In this document: positions 36,641 to 48,546 of the stretch, one piece after another | Position numbering within the stretch: position 1 is the stretch's first letter | Layout of the letters: each line of letters begins with the position of its first letter | Origin: Calliopsis andreniformis | Taxonomy: Eukaryota; Arthropoda; Insecta; Hymenoptera; Andrenidae | DNA length: 64,000 nt | Assembly: GCF_051401765.1 (NCBI RefSeq) | Contig: NC_135071.1 | Coordinates: 17,276,961 to 17,340,960, forward strand | Reading direction: 5' to 3' | The notes under the pieces: generated by a model | Seen by the model: only the letters and a program-made list of their open reading frames with translations | Database searches by the model: none | What the model was told of the DNA's origin: nothing | Position numbers and translations under genes: made by a program

Positions 36641-39369
36641 CACTTTCTTCCACTCCTCCTAAATAGGAGAAAGGGAATTTTCCAGCAACCCTGATCCCTC
36701 ACCACTATAATTGCCCCTAATTGACACTTAATTAATTTTCCAGATCAGTCCAAAGGCGTCGCCGTCGTGAACGCTTATGCGAAACGTCGGCAGCATCAGT
36801 ACCCAGGCAAATCGGGCCGAAGCGTAGGACGTCTCGCTGTTTCGAAGTCGAACGATCGCCGTCGGCGCGCTCGGTATCGGCTGCATCGGCTGGCTCGGTC
36901 TCGATCTCGTCCGCGGTCCCGTCCGCGACGTCGTCGACGCGCGCCGTTCCTCGTCTCGCCGATCGTCATCGCCGAGCTCGCGCTCCTGTTGAGCGCACGC
37001 GCGCTCCGCCAGCCACCAACTACCAGGAGAACGACGAGAAGAACGACCACATCGAGGACGAAGGATCGCCGTCGTCGTTGTTTGCACGATCGTCGTCTGT
37101 CGCTGTAGTCGCGCCAGCCTCGACGAGAACCACACCTCGGCTTCGTTTCGTCCGACCCACGTCAAACCCGCTAGTTTCGCTTCGCCCCACGTTCCATTCT
37201 TTCTTATCTCTGTACCAAGGAGACTCTACAGGCTTGCCTTCGTAACAGTAGCTCTATTACCATCGTCATATCGCCCGTTTCTTCTATGTGTGTCCTTTGA
37301 GTTAGAAAGATCGCCTGTAATCTCTCCTCCGTAGACGTTGCTTTTTGTCTCCATCAGCGTATCGCTAGAAATATCTAGCAATAGTGGATAGCGAAGCGAA
37401 ACGGCGAGAATATTGTTAGATCTGTATGCAACTGATGAAATCGATCCCTGTACTTTGTCTTGGGATAGAGGAGTAGACAGGGATCGATATTCGCGAGGGT
37501 TTGGAGCGTGGGCGTCGCGCGAGACGAATCCTAGTTACGATACACGCGCCCCAGGGCTACGGCCTACGAGAAACAGGATGATATTCGGAGTAACTGCCTG
37601 CGCCCGCCGCGAGTAACTCGTCGGCGATCGATAGTCGCGAACGCACGTTTCGACGTATCTCGTTCCGAGCCAAGCCTAAGACCCAATGGAGTTTTTCTGT
37701 AACGCGACGACGCCGCTGCCAGGCGACTCTCTCGTACGCCGCGTCATTCTCTGGCGTCGTGCTCCCTCCAGGCGCCAGCTCTGGCTCTGGTAGCCACGTC
37801 GAGGTCTTTATATATATACTGACTACCTACCTAAGTGCATTTCTTTGACTGTGATTTTTAACCGAGCTTGGAAATTAGTTCTTTACAGACCTCCGATATT
37901 CGAACGTGTTCGAAAACGTATATAAAAGAATTGTAGGTAGCTTCGGTGTCCCCAGGACGACGCGTCCAAGACGTAACACGATCACGCGCCACATATCATA
38001 TGATTCGCGAGGCGTAGACTTATCAATTGCCTCTCCCTGTCCCCTGATTGGTAACGGTGTGGTTCAGCGAGCCGTGAGAGGCTCGAAACAGATGCTGAAC
38101 GGTTCTCTCGGATCTGCTAAAAGTGGTTGTAGCGCAATGTCGCGAGAGCATGAAAGGACGAATTTCCAAGTGCGTCGCAATGTTAGGATAGGCTTTCTGT
38201 ACGCGAGGGTAGCTTGTTTCTCGCTTTTCACGCTGCGTGTCATTGGTTGGCCGACGCAGCCGCGATTGACGTGTCAATTAAGCACCGAGAGGTGGCCCTC
38301 TGGAAGCGTCCTCGACTTTGCGTTGCACGAAACGCCATTAGGTATTGGGTTCGATCGATCCGTGTAACCGCTGCTCCTGGATCGTTTGCTGAAAGTAATT
38401 CTCGATTAGTTTTAAATTTAGGCGAAGCCTTCCGAGTCGACTTCTAAAGCGCATTACCGAGAACTTAAAAGATAGCCTTTGGTTTTTCACCGTTCGCTTC
38501 GCTGAGCTACGATACTTTAGACTCTCGCGTGTAACGGTTGATGAGGTGACGCTAATGATTATTAGACTGCGAATTTTTATGCAAATTCACGTTTTCGTGA
38601 AGTGGAAGTAAATACAGGTCTTGTTCACCCTAAAAAAATAATAACCTAACTTGTACTTTAAATACTTTTTATGTTTTCGCAAATTATGTGAAGTCTGTAC
38701 TATTTTTGAAAGCTGAAAGTAGTGATCCTGAAAAGTGACTTGATTGAAGTACAGTTTTTAGTTGTGTTCCAAAAATAAATTGATGAATTCTTTAAAAAAC
38801 TAACCTAAAAATAGAAACTGAATAGTGTACCATTTAGTTACTGAATTATAGCAGTGTAAAGTTCGTAATTTAGTGCCATAGCAAATCCCCTAAGCAAACT
38901 ACTGTAAATTTCACATAAATGCATAAACTTCCGCAGTCTACTGATCCCACAAGATCGCCAGCTACCCAAAAAAGCAAAAGAAAACAACCAACTCCGCCTT
39001 TTCAGTTCAGTTCGTGGTTGTTGCGCCCCTTGAGACGCGCATCGAAATGATTCGAGCGAGCGGTACGACAACGACGTCGACGTCGATGGCAACGATGATG
39101 CCTCGCGTCCAAGTCGACTCCAAGAACATGTGTTCGGTTTTCGTTTTGCGTCGACGTTCGGTAAGCGCTTCTTCCGCGGCAAAAACGTGCATCATCTTTA
39201 AAGCGAGCAATCTGACCGCGAAAGACGAGAAGGAAGCAGGAAACGAGACGCGGAGACGAGAAACACTGGCGAGAACAAAAGGAAAGAGAGTATCTATAAA
39301 GCTGCAGCAATAATATAGTATAGGTGTTACGGGGGAATAATCAACGGTAATACAATCGTCGACGATAAT

Positions 39370-39590
39370 ATCTGAGTCATACCGATATGCATATATATCG
39401 TATGTACACGGAGTGTATACATATGTAACACTATATATATATATATACATACGGAGTATGCGCGCGACACATCGCGCGTACATACTACACAAACGGAGAA
39501 CGACACGTATACACACGCCGAAACACACACGCATACAAAACACACAGGACACACATGCGTTACATGTATATATAAACATAGTTAGTCGGC
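39370..39590. repeat. TA/CA-rich microsatellite region
   Basis: Runs of ATATATATAT and ACACACACGC-type DNA. The 190-codon minus-strand open frame across it is a translation of the simple repeat. Confidence 0.85.
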
Positions 39591-40315
39591 ACAGTCGAAA
39601 AGAGTAATATATTAACGATAATAATTTATTATTCGCGACGCCTGTTGCTCGTGAAAACTATCAATTAAATTAACCGCTTGTCGAGCAAGGAACGGGCGAC
39701 GTTCGTGTTAATGTTTTGTTGATTATATTATATGAACGTTGAGGTACATATATTTCAAAGATTATGGGTTAATGTTTAAAAAAAAAAAATGATATAAAGG
39801 TTACGCTACGCACGGAGCCGCGTTCCGCGCGCCTGTTGCTCTGGCAACAATAATTAATACAGCGCGAGAACGTGGGCGGTGGCGGCACGATGCGAAACTA
39901 TAAAAAAGAAACACGCTGGGAGAGGATGGTACGATTGATTGCTGATGACGATGACGACGACGACGACGGTGTTGATGATAACGATTAATTAACGATATTT
40001 GAGGTCACTTTGCATTGTACAGAGGTATAATAATTGTTAGCTTAGATGGTTACGTTTCCACGATCTGTTACTCGATCATTCGATATCACTAATGATAAAG
40101 TTAATCGCGCAATCCCTCTGTCGCGAGGTGAACAAACACTGGCAAAAGCGTGCTCGGTATTCCTTGCCTGGCTTTTCCAATCGACAACAAAGATGTACTT
40201 TAGTTTCGTCGTCGGAGAAGACGCCTTCGTTCGTTCACGAATACCCCCAGGAGTCTCTGGGAAACGCATTCTAGATGTTCAAAGCGAACGAGCGCCTCCC
40301 CCGTTTCTCTCTCCC

Positions 40316-40319
40316 CTCC

Positions 40320-40361
<42 letters not shown>

Positions 40362-40375
40362 TTCTCTTTCTCTCA
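40316..40375. repeat. (CT)n microsatellite
   Basis: About 60 bases of CTCTCT with TTTCTC interruptions. Confidence 0.9.
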
Positions 40376-40611
40376 GCTCGCGAGGTCTCGTCTCCTCAAC
40401 CAGCGCGCCACTTCGAACGCCAGGCGTCGCGTCCAGAGCAACGAAGCGTCGACTCGCGAACCGATTTCGCTCTAACGAAAACACGGTAGCTTGATTTCCT
40501 CTTTCTCTCTATCTCGATGTTCGTTCAAGTATCTAGACTCTCGCGCGAGGCTCGCGAGCACGCTTCGTTCTCGGAGCCCGACGCGATCGCTGGCTCTAAA
40601 CACTTCTAAGT

Positions 40612-40832
40612 TAAGGTAAATGTCTTAGTAGATGATCGTGTCCTGATACCTGAATAGTAATACTAATTTTATTTAATTCGAAACTTAAATTCTAACGAAA
40701 GACAGAAAATAGTGTCATAAAATAGTATATTCAGATACTGGGACGCGATTCAAGCGAGTATGAATTTTTAGATCGCCCACTTATTGGGACACTTTCTATC
40801 TGAAGCGTCCAGGTATTGGGACGCTTACCTTA
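40612..40832. mobile_element. Foldback element family TAAGGTAAATGTCTTA, copy 1
   Basis: The left end TAAGGTAAATGTCTTAG and right end (reverse complement) TAAGGTAAGCGTCCCAATAC form imperfect inverted ends. Inner motifs are GTGTCCTGATACCTG and GCGTCCAGGTATTGGGAC. A related copy is at 46287-46508. Confidence 0.65.
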
Positions 40833-42378
40833 CACTCTGTTCGATCGATCGCGCGCTCAGCGTCGAGACGAGAGGTCGCGAGACGCGCGATCACCCGCGA
40901 TCTTTTCTAACCGAGATCTGTGCGACAGACTAGGACTGTCCCCTCTCTACTAGCTTTAAACCTCGTAAAAGTAGCGACTCTGCGATAGGAATTGAACGAT
41001 CGAAACCTTACTTCTCGTGCCATCGAATAAGTTTCCCGAGAAAGCGATAGACTTCACCGGTAGGCGCCACGTGCGTTTTACTTTGTTTGGCCTAACTGAG
41101 CGAGACGGGAGCTTTCTCGATGACGATAGGACCTTCTAGCTTTTCGCTGTTATTCTCGTCGACGAGCAGAGGATCGGCCAGGCCGATCTCGCCCCGCGCA
41201 CACTGCTCCCCACGTCTCTCCCTCTTTCTCTCTCTTCCTCTCGTTTCACTCGATCGACGTCGTCGTTCAAAAGCTGCCGCGCACAGTAGACCGGAAGTCC
41301 TCGGTGTTTTCGCGCGTCCCGACGGCGGAAGGGCTCGCCGCCGCGCTAGAGAGAAAGAAACTCGGCCTCCCCTTGACGCCCTCGTAGTCGACTTCCGCCG
41401 CGGAGGATCGCGGGGATAGGGAATAGAATAGAACAGCGATCGAGCGAGAGTCTCGCCGCGTTAGTGGCGCGAGAGGGGGCGAGGGGGAGACGTGGCGAGC
41501 GACGGGTGAGCAGAGGGAACGCTTTAGAGACCTTGAACACGACGAACTTGAGACAATGTACATTGGTCGTGTCGCATCGGTGCAATTATTACTTCGAGAG
41601 ACTATTTCAATAACCTTATTGAGTGTCAATTCCACTTTCATGCGTAAATCGTAAGTTCTGCGAGCGTTCACAGACAAAATGAACGGGCGAAATAAGAAGA
41701 AAACAAGAAAAATAAGAAAAAAAAACAGAAGTACTAATAAAGAGTGATCCAAGGGAAGTCGGTGTTAAATCATAACGTTTAAGGGAGTTAAGGGTCGCGG
41801 GGACGGGCTGTGGCGCGTCCCCCGACGCAGTGAGATTATTAATAAATTTACATTACCCAGAAACAAAGTAGGAAAGCGAGAGTGCTGCTGGCGAGAAAGG
41901 GGAAGAACGTATGTGAAAGGGGTGCTAGATGGAAGGAAGAAGCGAATGGAGGTTAACGAAGAAACGAAAGAGGGATATCGACGCAGGGGAACCAGGGGGT
42001 GAATACGAGGGTGCAAATGTGCGGACGTGTGAGTAAGAATGATCCAGAGGTCGAATGCCGAAGAGCGCGTGGGTGGATGCATGGGCAGGTGAGTGTATGC
42101 GAGAGAGTAAGCGAACATGAGAGAAACATGAAAACTGATAAGAAATTTAGCACGTTCAAACAAGTACGGACACTTTTTATCGTAGATATTTCATAGGCGA
42201 GATTCGTAAAAATGAACACAAAAGGAAAAAAAGAAGCAAAAAAAAAAAAAGAACCGGAAGAAAAAGAAGAAGAAGAGAGGAAAAGGACCTGTACTAAACG
42301 GTTACTTGCTAAATAAATCAACGGTGTTTTTTCTGCCTATGAGTCGTATTTGCATCGAGCGAATATCACATGGAGTTT

Positions 42379-42434
42379 CACTTTTCTCTTTCTCTCTCTC
42401 TCTCTCCTCTATCTCTTTCTCTCTCTCTCTCTGT
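42379..42434. repeat. (TC)n microsatellite
   Basis: Two TC runs separated by CTATCTCTT, within the presumed 3' UTR region. Confidence 0.9.
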
Positions 42435-44058
42435 CTGGAATGAAGAAGAAACGATAGAGATCGTTGTTTCGTTTTCCTCTTTAATAAGATATATATATGT
42501 ATATGTTACTGTTGTCATAATTATAATTAATTATTATCATTATTATTATCATTATTATGATTATCGGATACTGTACAAAGTTGGCAATAATGTTAAGGGA
42601 TCCGCCCGTGTCTCGTAATCTTTACTCCTTGACGCGGAAAGGGAACGCGAGGCGAGAGCTCGACTCGACTCCTGACCCCTCCCTCCCCCCCTCCCCCCCT
42701 GATCGAGGGAAAAGAAAATAGAAACAGAAAGATCGATACCAAAGAGAGGAGTGACGATTATCGCAGCAGTAGAAAATAAAACGTGCGATCGACTGAATGT
42801 GCCCTTTCACCGTGTAACCATGCACAAAGATTAATTCCTCTGTGAGTATACATACCATACATCTATATATACATAAAATATATGAATATATATATTATAC
42901 ATATGTACGCATAATAGCGGTAGGCCTCTGAAACGTAGATCCGGCTCGCTAGCGGTGTCAGAGACGCAGAAGAGAAGAGGATGGCGAGGGTAGAGACGAT
43001 GACGGGAGTCGGATCGCGTCGCAAAACGTTCGGTCGACCAACGAGAGTCGAATCGGCGAATCGCCGTTTCCTTCGACCGCCAGAAACGCCAGCGAATACG
43101 CGGTAGTGTTCGGTTCGCCAGGCGTTTTCGGCGCGTCTGGAGACTTCTAGCGAGGCTTTGCTTCCCGGCTCGCGATTCCCCGATTTCCCCTCGCGTCACG
43201 CGCGAACTTACCTTCAATCCAGCGCAGTCTACTAAAGCGAAACAGATAAAAAGAAGCCAAGCGTTCACTGTACAATTATATTCTTTTACGTTAACGACAT
43301 ACCTATTGAGTAGACGAGTAGTATATTTTACATTACCAAGGATATATAGTAGCGTTACTTGTCTTACCCTAATTTTATATATCGTCGAAGAAATACCTAT
43401 CCGCAGGAAATAACGATCTTAGTCAGCACTACAGCGACGAAGTTACTATTACGTCTGTAGACAAAAACCAAGTCCGCAGAGGTTTTAAGAAACCGACACG
43501 ATGTTCAATGTATTTAACGATCTTCTCTCGAAAGATGAACAATATACAACAATATGTAACGGGAGTAAAAAAAAAAAAGTTGCGCCCTGACCCATTCATT
43601 CGTTTCCCTCGTCCTCGTTTTAGACACAGGACAACGGTAGGGGTAACACAGTCGTTCAAAGAAACAAGCATTTCGATACGTTGTCGTTTATTATTCTTTC
43701 TCTTATTTTACAGCGCGATAAAATAACGAAGGGGACAGGGAAAGACAGAACAAGAGGGGAAGGAGGACGAAGAAAGATGGCAAATAAATACTTCATAAAT
43801 AAATAATACTCGTTCAGCGAAACGTGCACCTTAACAGGATATGTACCCTCAATTCATTTGATTCTGGTTGCATTTTTACTGGAAACCGAACAGATGAGGA
43901 TAAAGTAATTACTAGGAAGCAGAAATATAGAGAAGACACATCTATCACATTTGTGGTACAGCCAGAATCAACTGCGAATCGCGTACAAAATTACACAAAT
44001 ACACAGACACACAGTAGGAGAGCAATGGTTACAGATATTCCGTATTATAATCGGGGAA

Positions 44059-45591
44059 TTAATTGCGGATGTTTGGACACAGCTTGGTGTCCTCGAGATC
44101 GGACACAGTTTCGGCTTGGTGCAGGAGACCCTCGTTGAAATCACCGTCCCTTGGTATGCCTTCTGGCCCACGAAGTGCATGCTCGCGGATGAACGCGGTT
44201 GCCAGGTGAGGATTCACGTATGACATCGTATACCGACATCCCCAAGAGACTAGAGCCAATGGCTGAAATGTCGAACGCAATAATTAATCCATCTCTAAAA
44301 ATATTAATTTACAAGATATTCCAGGATGTTCCAGGGAATTGAAGACCATAAAACAAACAGATTTTTCCTCTGGAACACCCTGTATGTCGAGTACTTACGC
44401 GATCTTCGTTCAGCAGATTATATGGGGTAATCACGTGTCGTCGAAGACAACTGCTGACCAGATTCTTTAAACGCTTAACTTCTAAGGGATTGGCGCAGGG
44501 ATGGTAGAGCACGACAATGGCACCATGCTAGGTAAAAGAGTAATAAAGTTATTTGAGTAGGAATAATAGTAGTGGAACAAAATCAGGGTTTTTTATCTGT
44601 TACCTCTAGACTGTGGAGCCACCTTTGCTTGGGCAGGAATTTGTACTCTCCGTAGATGGGCCATAGAGGTCTGTGGGCTCCACTGAAAATAATATAACGT
44701 TAGAAATATTCCTGTATAACTAATTCTGGTTTTTCTTTTCACAAAGGTGAGAATGGTACTCACTATAAGGGAATATTATCGTCATAATCAATTCTCTCGT
44801 GCATACACTTGTGTATAGCCTGTGAATATGTTATAAACTCTCCGAATCATTCGTAATACACAAAGTTCCAACGCTCACACATCAACCAGGACGATACTTA
44901 CAACATAATTCTTTGGTATACGTTCACAATATTGAATCGGTATTGTTTCTTTATCCGGCACTAATTTCTTGCCATAACAGGTGTAATCAATTGGAGAGCC
45001 ATCCCAGTCCATTGTCAAGTTAGTCTAGAAGGTGAAAGAAGGGACTGTCTCACTTACATTAATTGGAATATTATATTGAAGCTATTAACCACTATGTTAA
45101 GTACCTACCTTAGCATCATCACAGTCTACTGATGGTTGTCCCATCGGAACTCCATGAAGAGTCTCTAAACCGTGGACAACCGCATCCGAATCCTTTGGAA
45201 ATACTTTGGGCGGTGGTATGGGATCATCTGGCCTCTCAGGCAGCCACCGTCCCCGCCAGTTCTCAAATTCATCATTAATATTCCGTCGATTCTCGCCATT
45301 TCGGTACACGTAATCGCGAAGCAAACGCAGTTTATCAAGATCTACGCTCTCCACGTCCCCTGTGAATTATCAATCACAAATTAGATAAAATTCATGTATA
45401 GGTTAGATAAAAAACCGATGGCTTGGTGTTGTTAGATAGTAACAGAGTATTGAAAATGAATGAAATAATGATCAATGAACCGATTCCCTACCGTCAGGTT
45501 CGATATAGTCATCGCCAAGGAAGTTGTCATTCCCAGTGCTCCATGTTACCAAATTGCAAATAAGCAAAACAAATCCAACTTTTGCTTTCAT
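44059..45591 (-). CDS. TP53I13-like protein (DUF3105), secreted or lumenal
   Basis: Seven exons: complement(44059..44262, 44399..44527, 44604..44682, 44764..44819, 44902..45024, 45109..45359, 45492..45591), 942 nt and 313 residues, with all phases fitting. It begins with a signal peptide ([20 protein letters not shown]). The middle has tryptophan- and proline-rich segments ([30 protein letters not shown]). The C-terminal half carries the family signature [18 protein letters not shown], then [20 protein letters not shown]. This aligns from memory with human TP53I13 (LYHPCAHP, then DRPLVLTAWG and AWVEP). The human protein is reported as p53-inducible; its biochemical role is not established. 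The C-terminal membrane segment of the human protein is absent here, so this one is probably soluble in the secretory pathway. Its 3' end converges on syntaxin 1A. Intron 6 carries a tiny foldback. Confidence 0.82.
44322..44382. mobile_element. 61-bp mini-foldback of the CAGGGTGTTCCAG family
   Basis: The ends CAGGATGTTCCAGGGAA and (reverse complement) CAGGGTGTTCCAGAGGAA match the ends of the element at 21083-21385. It lies in intron 6 of the TP53I13-like gene, about 17 bases from the exon 6 donor. Confidence 0.6.
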
Positions 45592-46286
45592 CTTCCTACA
45601 GCTGGTAGCGCGCAGGATGCACGCGTGGCTTATCAGAGGATGGGCGGTTTACGTTCGCCATCTCGCGGCAGAGGAAGTCCTTTTTATCATCCCAGCAGAT
45701 ATTCTGTGAAGACAAATACCGGGGAGGTCCCTGATCAATGAGACTGGTGTGCATTCATTCAGAAATCAGAAACAATAGCGTATAAATGGCTCCAATTCTT
45801 CTTTAACTGTAGTGGAAGAAGCAAAGAAGACAAAGAAAAGGGATTATAATTATTACAGAGATAGAGACTACACTAAACAATGTTAAATGGCGGAGAAGCA
45901 AGAAATTTCTCCTGCAGAGAAGTTAAATGAGAAAGAAGGAATAAACTTCATTTAATATTGTTACTTTAAAGTAGAAATGGGTCGATCGTCCAGAGTCATG
46001 GAAACAGTGTTGTTTAAACGCAATAGAACGGGTCGATGAATTTTCCTACGATCCACGTAACGCGTTCGGGAGTTGCTATTAACGTTTCTGAGCGCTCACG
46101 GTAATTTCATTAATTACTCGAGAGCCGTAAGTGGCGCGCACTGCGTTACAGCATCGTGCTCGATTGCTTGGTTGACGATCCCTTTTTCAAGACTCGACGA
46201 CGAAAGTTAATAGCGTAATTGACTCGAGCTTCCATTCAATCTTCCTCAGCTCCATTCTTCTTTAGAGATCTACTTTATGAGATCTG

Positions 46287-46508
46287 GTAAGGCAAATGTC
46301 TTAAAACCTAGACACCAACGCCAATTTTAATCTTAGATTCCAATAAAAGAACCAGTACCACTAATGAAAAACAGAGAAATATTATCTTAAGATAGTATAC
46401 TCAGTTTCTGAGACGTAATTTAAGTATGTCGGGATATACATTTTTCGGCTCTTCACTTACTGGAACATTACACATTTCAAACGTCCAAGTATCGAGATAT
46501 TTACCTTA
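46287..46508. mobile_element. Foldback element family TAAGGTAAATGTCTTA, copy 2
   Basis: It shares with 40612-40832 the left end TAAGGCAAATGTCTTA, the central AAATA-TATTC-TTAAGATAGTAT region, ACGTCCAAGTAT, and the right end ATATTTACCTTA. The copies differ a great deal internally. Confidence 0.6.
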
Positions 46509-47201
46509 GTCTAAATATTATACTCTAGGATCGAGAAAATTCTCAATTGGTAGCATTAGCGAGCGTACGATTTACTTGTCACAAAAAATAAACTGTGTCC
46601 TAATTTACAGCTGACCATGAGAACTGTTTTCAGGAAAAGAAATAAAAGCATACTCAATAAAATGCATGGAACCGGAAGCAACAGCCGCGTTCTCTAATCG
46701 GCTACGCGCAGCTATCGGCTGGAACGACAGTATCGAGCATGGCGATTGTTCCGCTCGGAAGACACGTCCTTGAAATAAATCTAATATGCGGGGGTGTGGA
46801 CAAAACGATTCAAATTTGGTGTAATGTAATGGTAAAGCTAAGGAAAGTGCGAAGAAAAGGAATGAAAATAGAGAGAGCATTACCCTAAAAATATTGAAGG
46901 GCTGGATTGTTACCCACTAGGGTAACACTCGCCACCGTTTCCGTTTAATCGGCAGACTCGTCTGTCCTCGCCTCACAGGGCTCGTTACTCGAACCAGAAG
47001 GGTTGCAGAGCGCGACGGAGGCCGGGATCATTGCTTAGGTTCGTTGACACTATTTTCTAGTGACTTCAACCAGTAGGGTAATTAAAGAATAACACAGTTG
47101 ATCCTCTTGCAGCGAGGAATTGTAAGATAACTTCAAGAAGAGGTTCCAATGGAGAATGTCGGTGCGATATAAATGGCGTTTTTAGAACATTATGTCTAAT
47201 G

Positions 47202-47355
47202 CAGAGTTTCTCAATGGAACCACGTGAAGAACAGGAAGATAGGGATAAGAAAAAATCGAGATAGGGAAAAAATGAGGATTAGGAGAAAATGGTAATAGGA
47301 AAAAAGAGCCGATATTTGGAGGAGAGGTACAAATTAGAAAGGTTGAGAACCCCTT
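47202..47355. mobile_element. hAT-like foldback element, copy 2
   Basis: The left end CAGAGTTTCTCAATGGAACC and right end (reverse complement) AAGGGGTTCTCAACCTTTC match hAT-type ends. The flanks GTCTAATG and GTCTAAAC agree at 6 of 8 bases, as expected for an aged 8-bp hAT target duplication. Confidence 0.7.
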
Positions 47356-48151
47356 GTCTAAACTCTCAATTTTTCCTATTATTAAAAGCGTACCATATCC
47401 CTTCATGCCCATCTGTAATATCATGCTTAACACATTACAAAAAGCAGATGGTAATCAGGTCCCCGCAGGACACAGATAAGGGGACCAGCCCGAAATGCGT
47501 GCATGCGTGAGTAGCTGTCAGTCGCTATCAGAAGAGTCGAAGAGATAGTGAACGCAGAGCACTTTCAACCTAGGGAGGCGTTCGACCGAAAGCTAAGCAA
47601 AAGTAAACGGATGATCGACTGCACGGTAAACAATGTCTCGAGTGGCCATATCCGCTACCGAGGCCCTCCCCTTTACACTCGATGCGTCAGCCTTGTGATG
47701 CGTTCACACTCTCGCCTTCACTTCCATAGTTTGCCCGCGGACGCCATCAAGATACGAAAAATCTCGCGAATTCAACGATCATGTTGGGAATTCACTGAAC
47801 AGCTAACACTGTTAACTACGCTAACCTTAAACATATTTACTTCAACAGAATATACATATGGGATCATTTCTACCAAAAGTTAATCTACTCTTCAGAGCTC
47901 AGATGGTCCCTGGAAATAATGCAGATCTAATATTTCTTTCGGGATCTAAAGTTATGTCTTGCTTGTCTAAAAAAAAGTCCCTCACGAGGCACTGTTGGTA
48001 GTATTTGGTAATATGTATATAAGGTTGGATTTGGTAATATTTAGAAGCAATAGCTCATAATTAGCATAGCTTTCCGCTGGATCTCAAGCTTCAGATTAAA
48101 TTCAACAATGTAGGAGCTGGATAACAAGGAGGACAGAGAATCGAAATCCAT

Positions 48152-48157
48152 TTCTTT
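48152..48157 (-). promoter_or_regulatory. Polyadenylation signal of the PTTH/Trunk-like gene
   Basis: AATAAA on the minus strand, about 390 bases after the stop codon at 48547. Confidence 0.55.
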
Positions 48158-48546
48158 ATTCAATCTTATTTACAGAAGAATTTCATGTATGAAGAGTACA
48201 TACAAAGATGGACAGAAGTAAAGAAAACGTGCGTTGGTACTCCATGAAATCGACGATTCCGCGACAGGCAACGAGTTTCGTGTCGTAGAGGAGTCGCTGA
48301 TGCGAGGACGCTCCCTTTCCATCCTTCAGCGGTCCAGGCAGCCGATGCTGGGCAGAGCGAGGTCGAAAGGGCGCGGGTGTCGCAATTAAAGGGAATCCCA
48401 TAAAGCCAGACTCGATGGTAATTGAAGGAGAAACGAAGAGAAGTCTGGCGTCGCACGTTTTAGTGCGAGGATGAGAATTGCGAGGACTTTTTCATCAGAT
48501 CGCACATCGACGACAACGGACGCGATTCGCGAACGACAAGGACCGA

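Larger units (their letters stand above)
35902..43815 (+). other. Probable long 3' UTR region of syntaxin 1A
   Basis: No gene fits in this stretch. After the anchor C stop, a donor at 35915 and an acceptor at 36743 suggest one 3' UTR intron. From 36744 the sequence runs without clear exons to a cluster of AATAAA hexamers at about 43780-43802, just before the convergent gene. It contains CT microsatellites (40316-40375, 42379-42434), TA/CA repeats (39370-39590) and a foldback (40612-40832). Neuronal genes often have 3' UTRs of several kb, and fly and bee Syx1A are plausible cases; the full extent is inferred. Earlier polyadenylation, for example near 42312, is possible. Confidence 0.45.
45592..48140. 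other. Intergenic region between the TP53I13-like gene and PTTH/Trunk
   Basis: This 2.5 kb contains two foldback elements (46287-46508, 47202-47355) and the 5' region of the TP53I13-like gene. A 91-codon minus-strand frame at 46605-46880 starts with a hydrophobic stretch but shows no family or splice support. Confidence 0.5.

Noticed and set aside
36728..37165. Arginine-rich overlapping open frames on both strands near 37 kb
   Set aside because: CpG-rich DNA gives long open frames in several phases at once. The region directly follows a likely 3' UTR acceptor and shows no conserved motif.
39007..39579. 190-codon minus-strand open frame with many cysteines, valines and tyrosines
   Set aside because: It runs through TA/CA microsatellite DNA, so the composition is that of a simple repeat. 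No splice or domain support.
41267..41752. 161-codon minus-strand open frame starting with a hydrophobic stretch
   Set aside because: The hydrophobic start is the complement of an A-rich run. It lies in the presumed 3' UTR and has no family features.
46605..46880. 91-codon minus-strand frame with a signal-peptide-like start
   Set aside because: The hydrophobic start comes from T-rich DNA. The rest has no cysteine pattern, cleavage sites or splice context of a secreted peptide.
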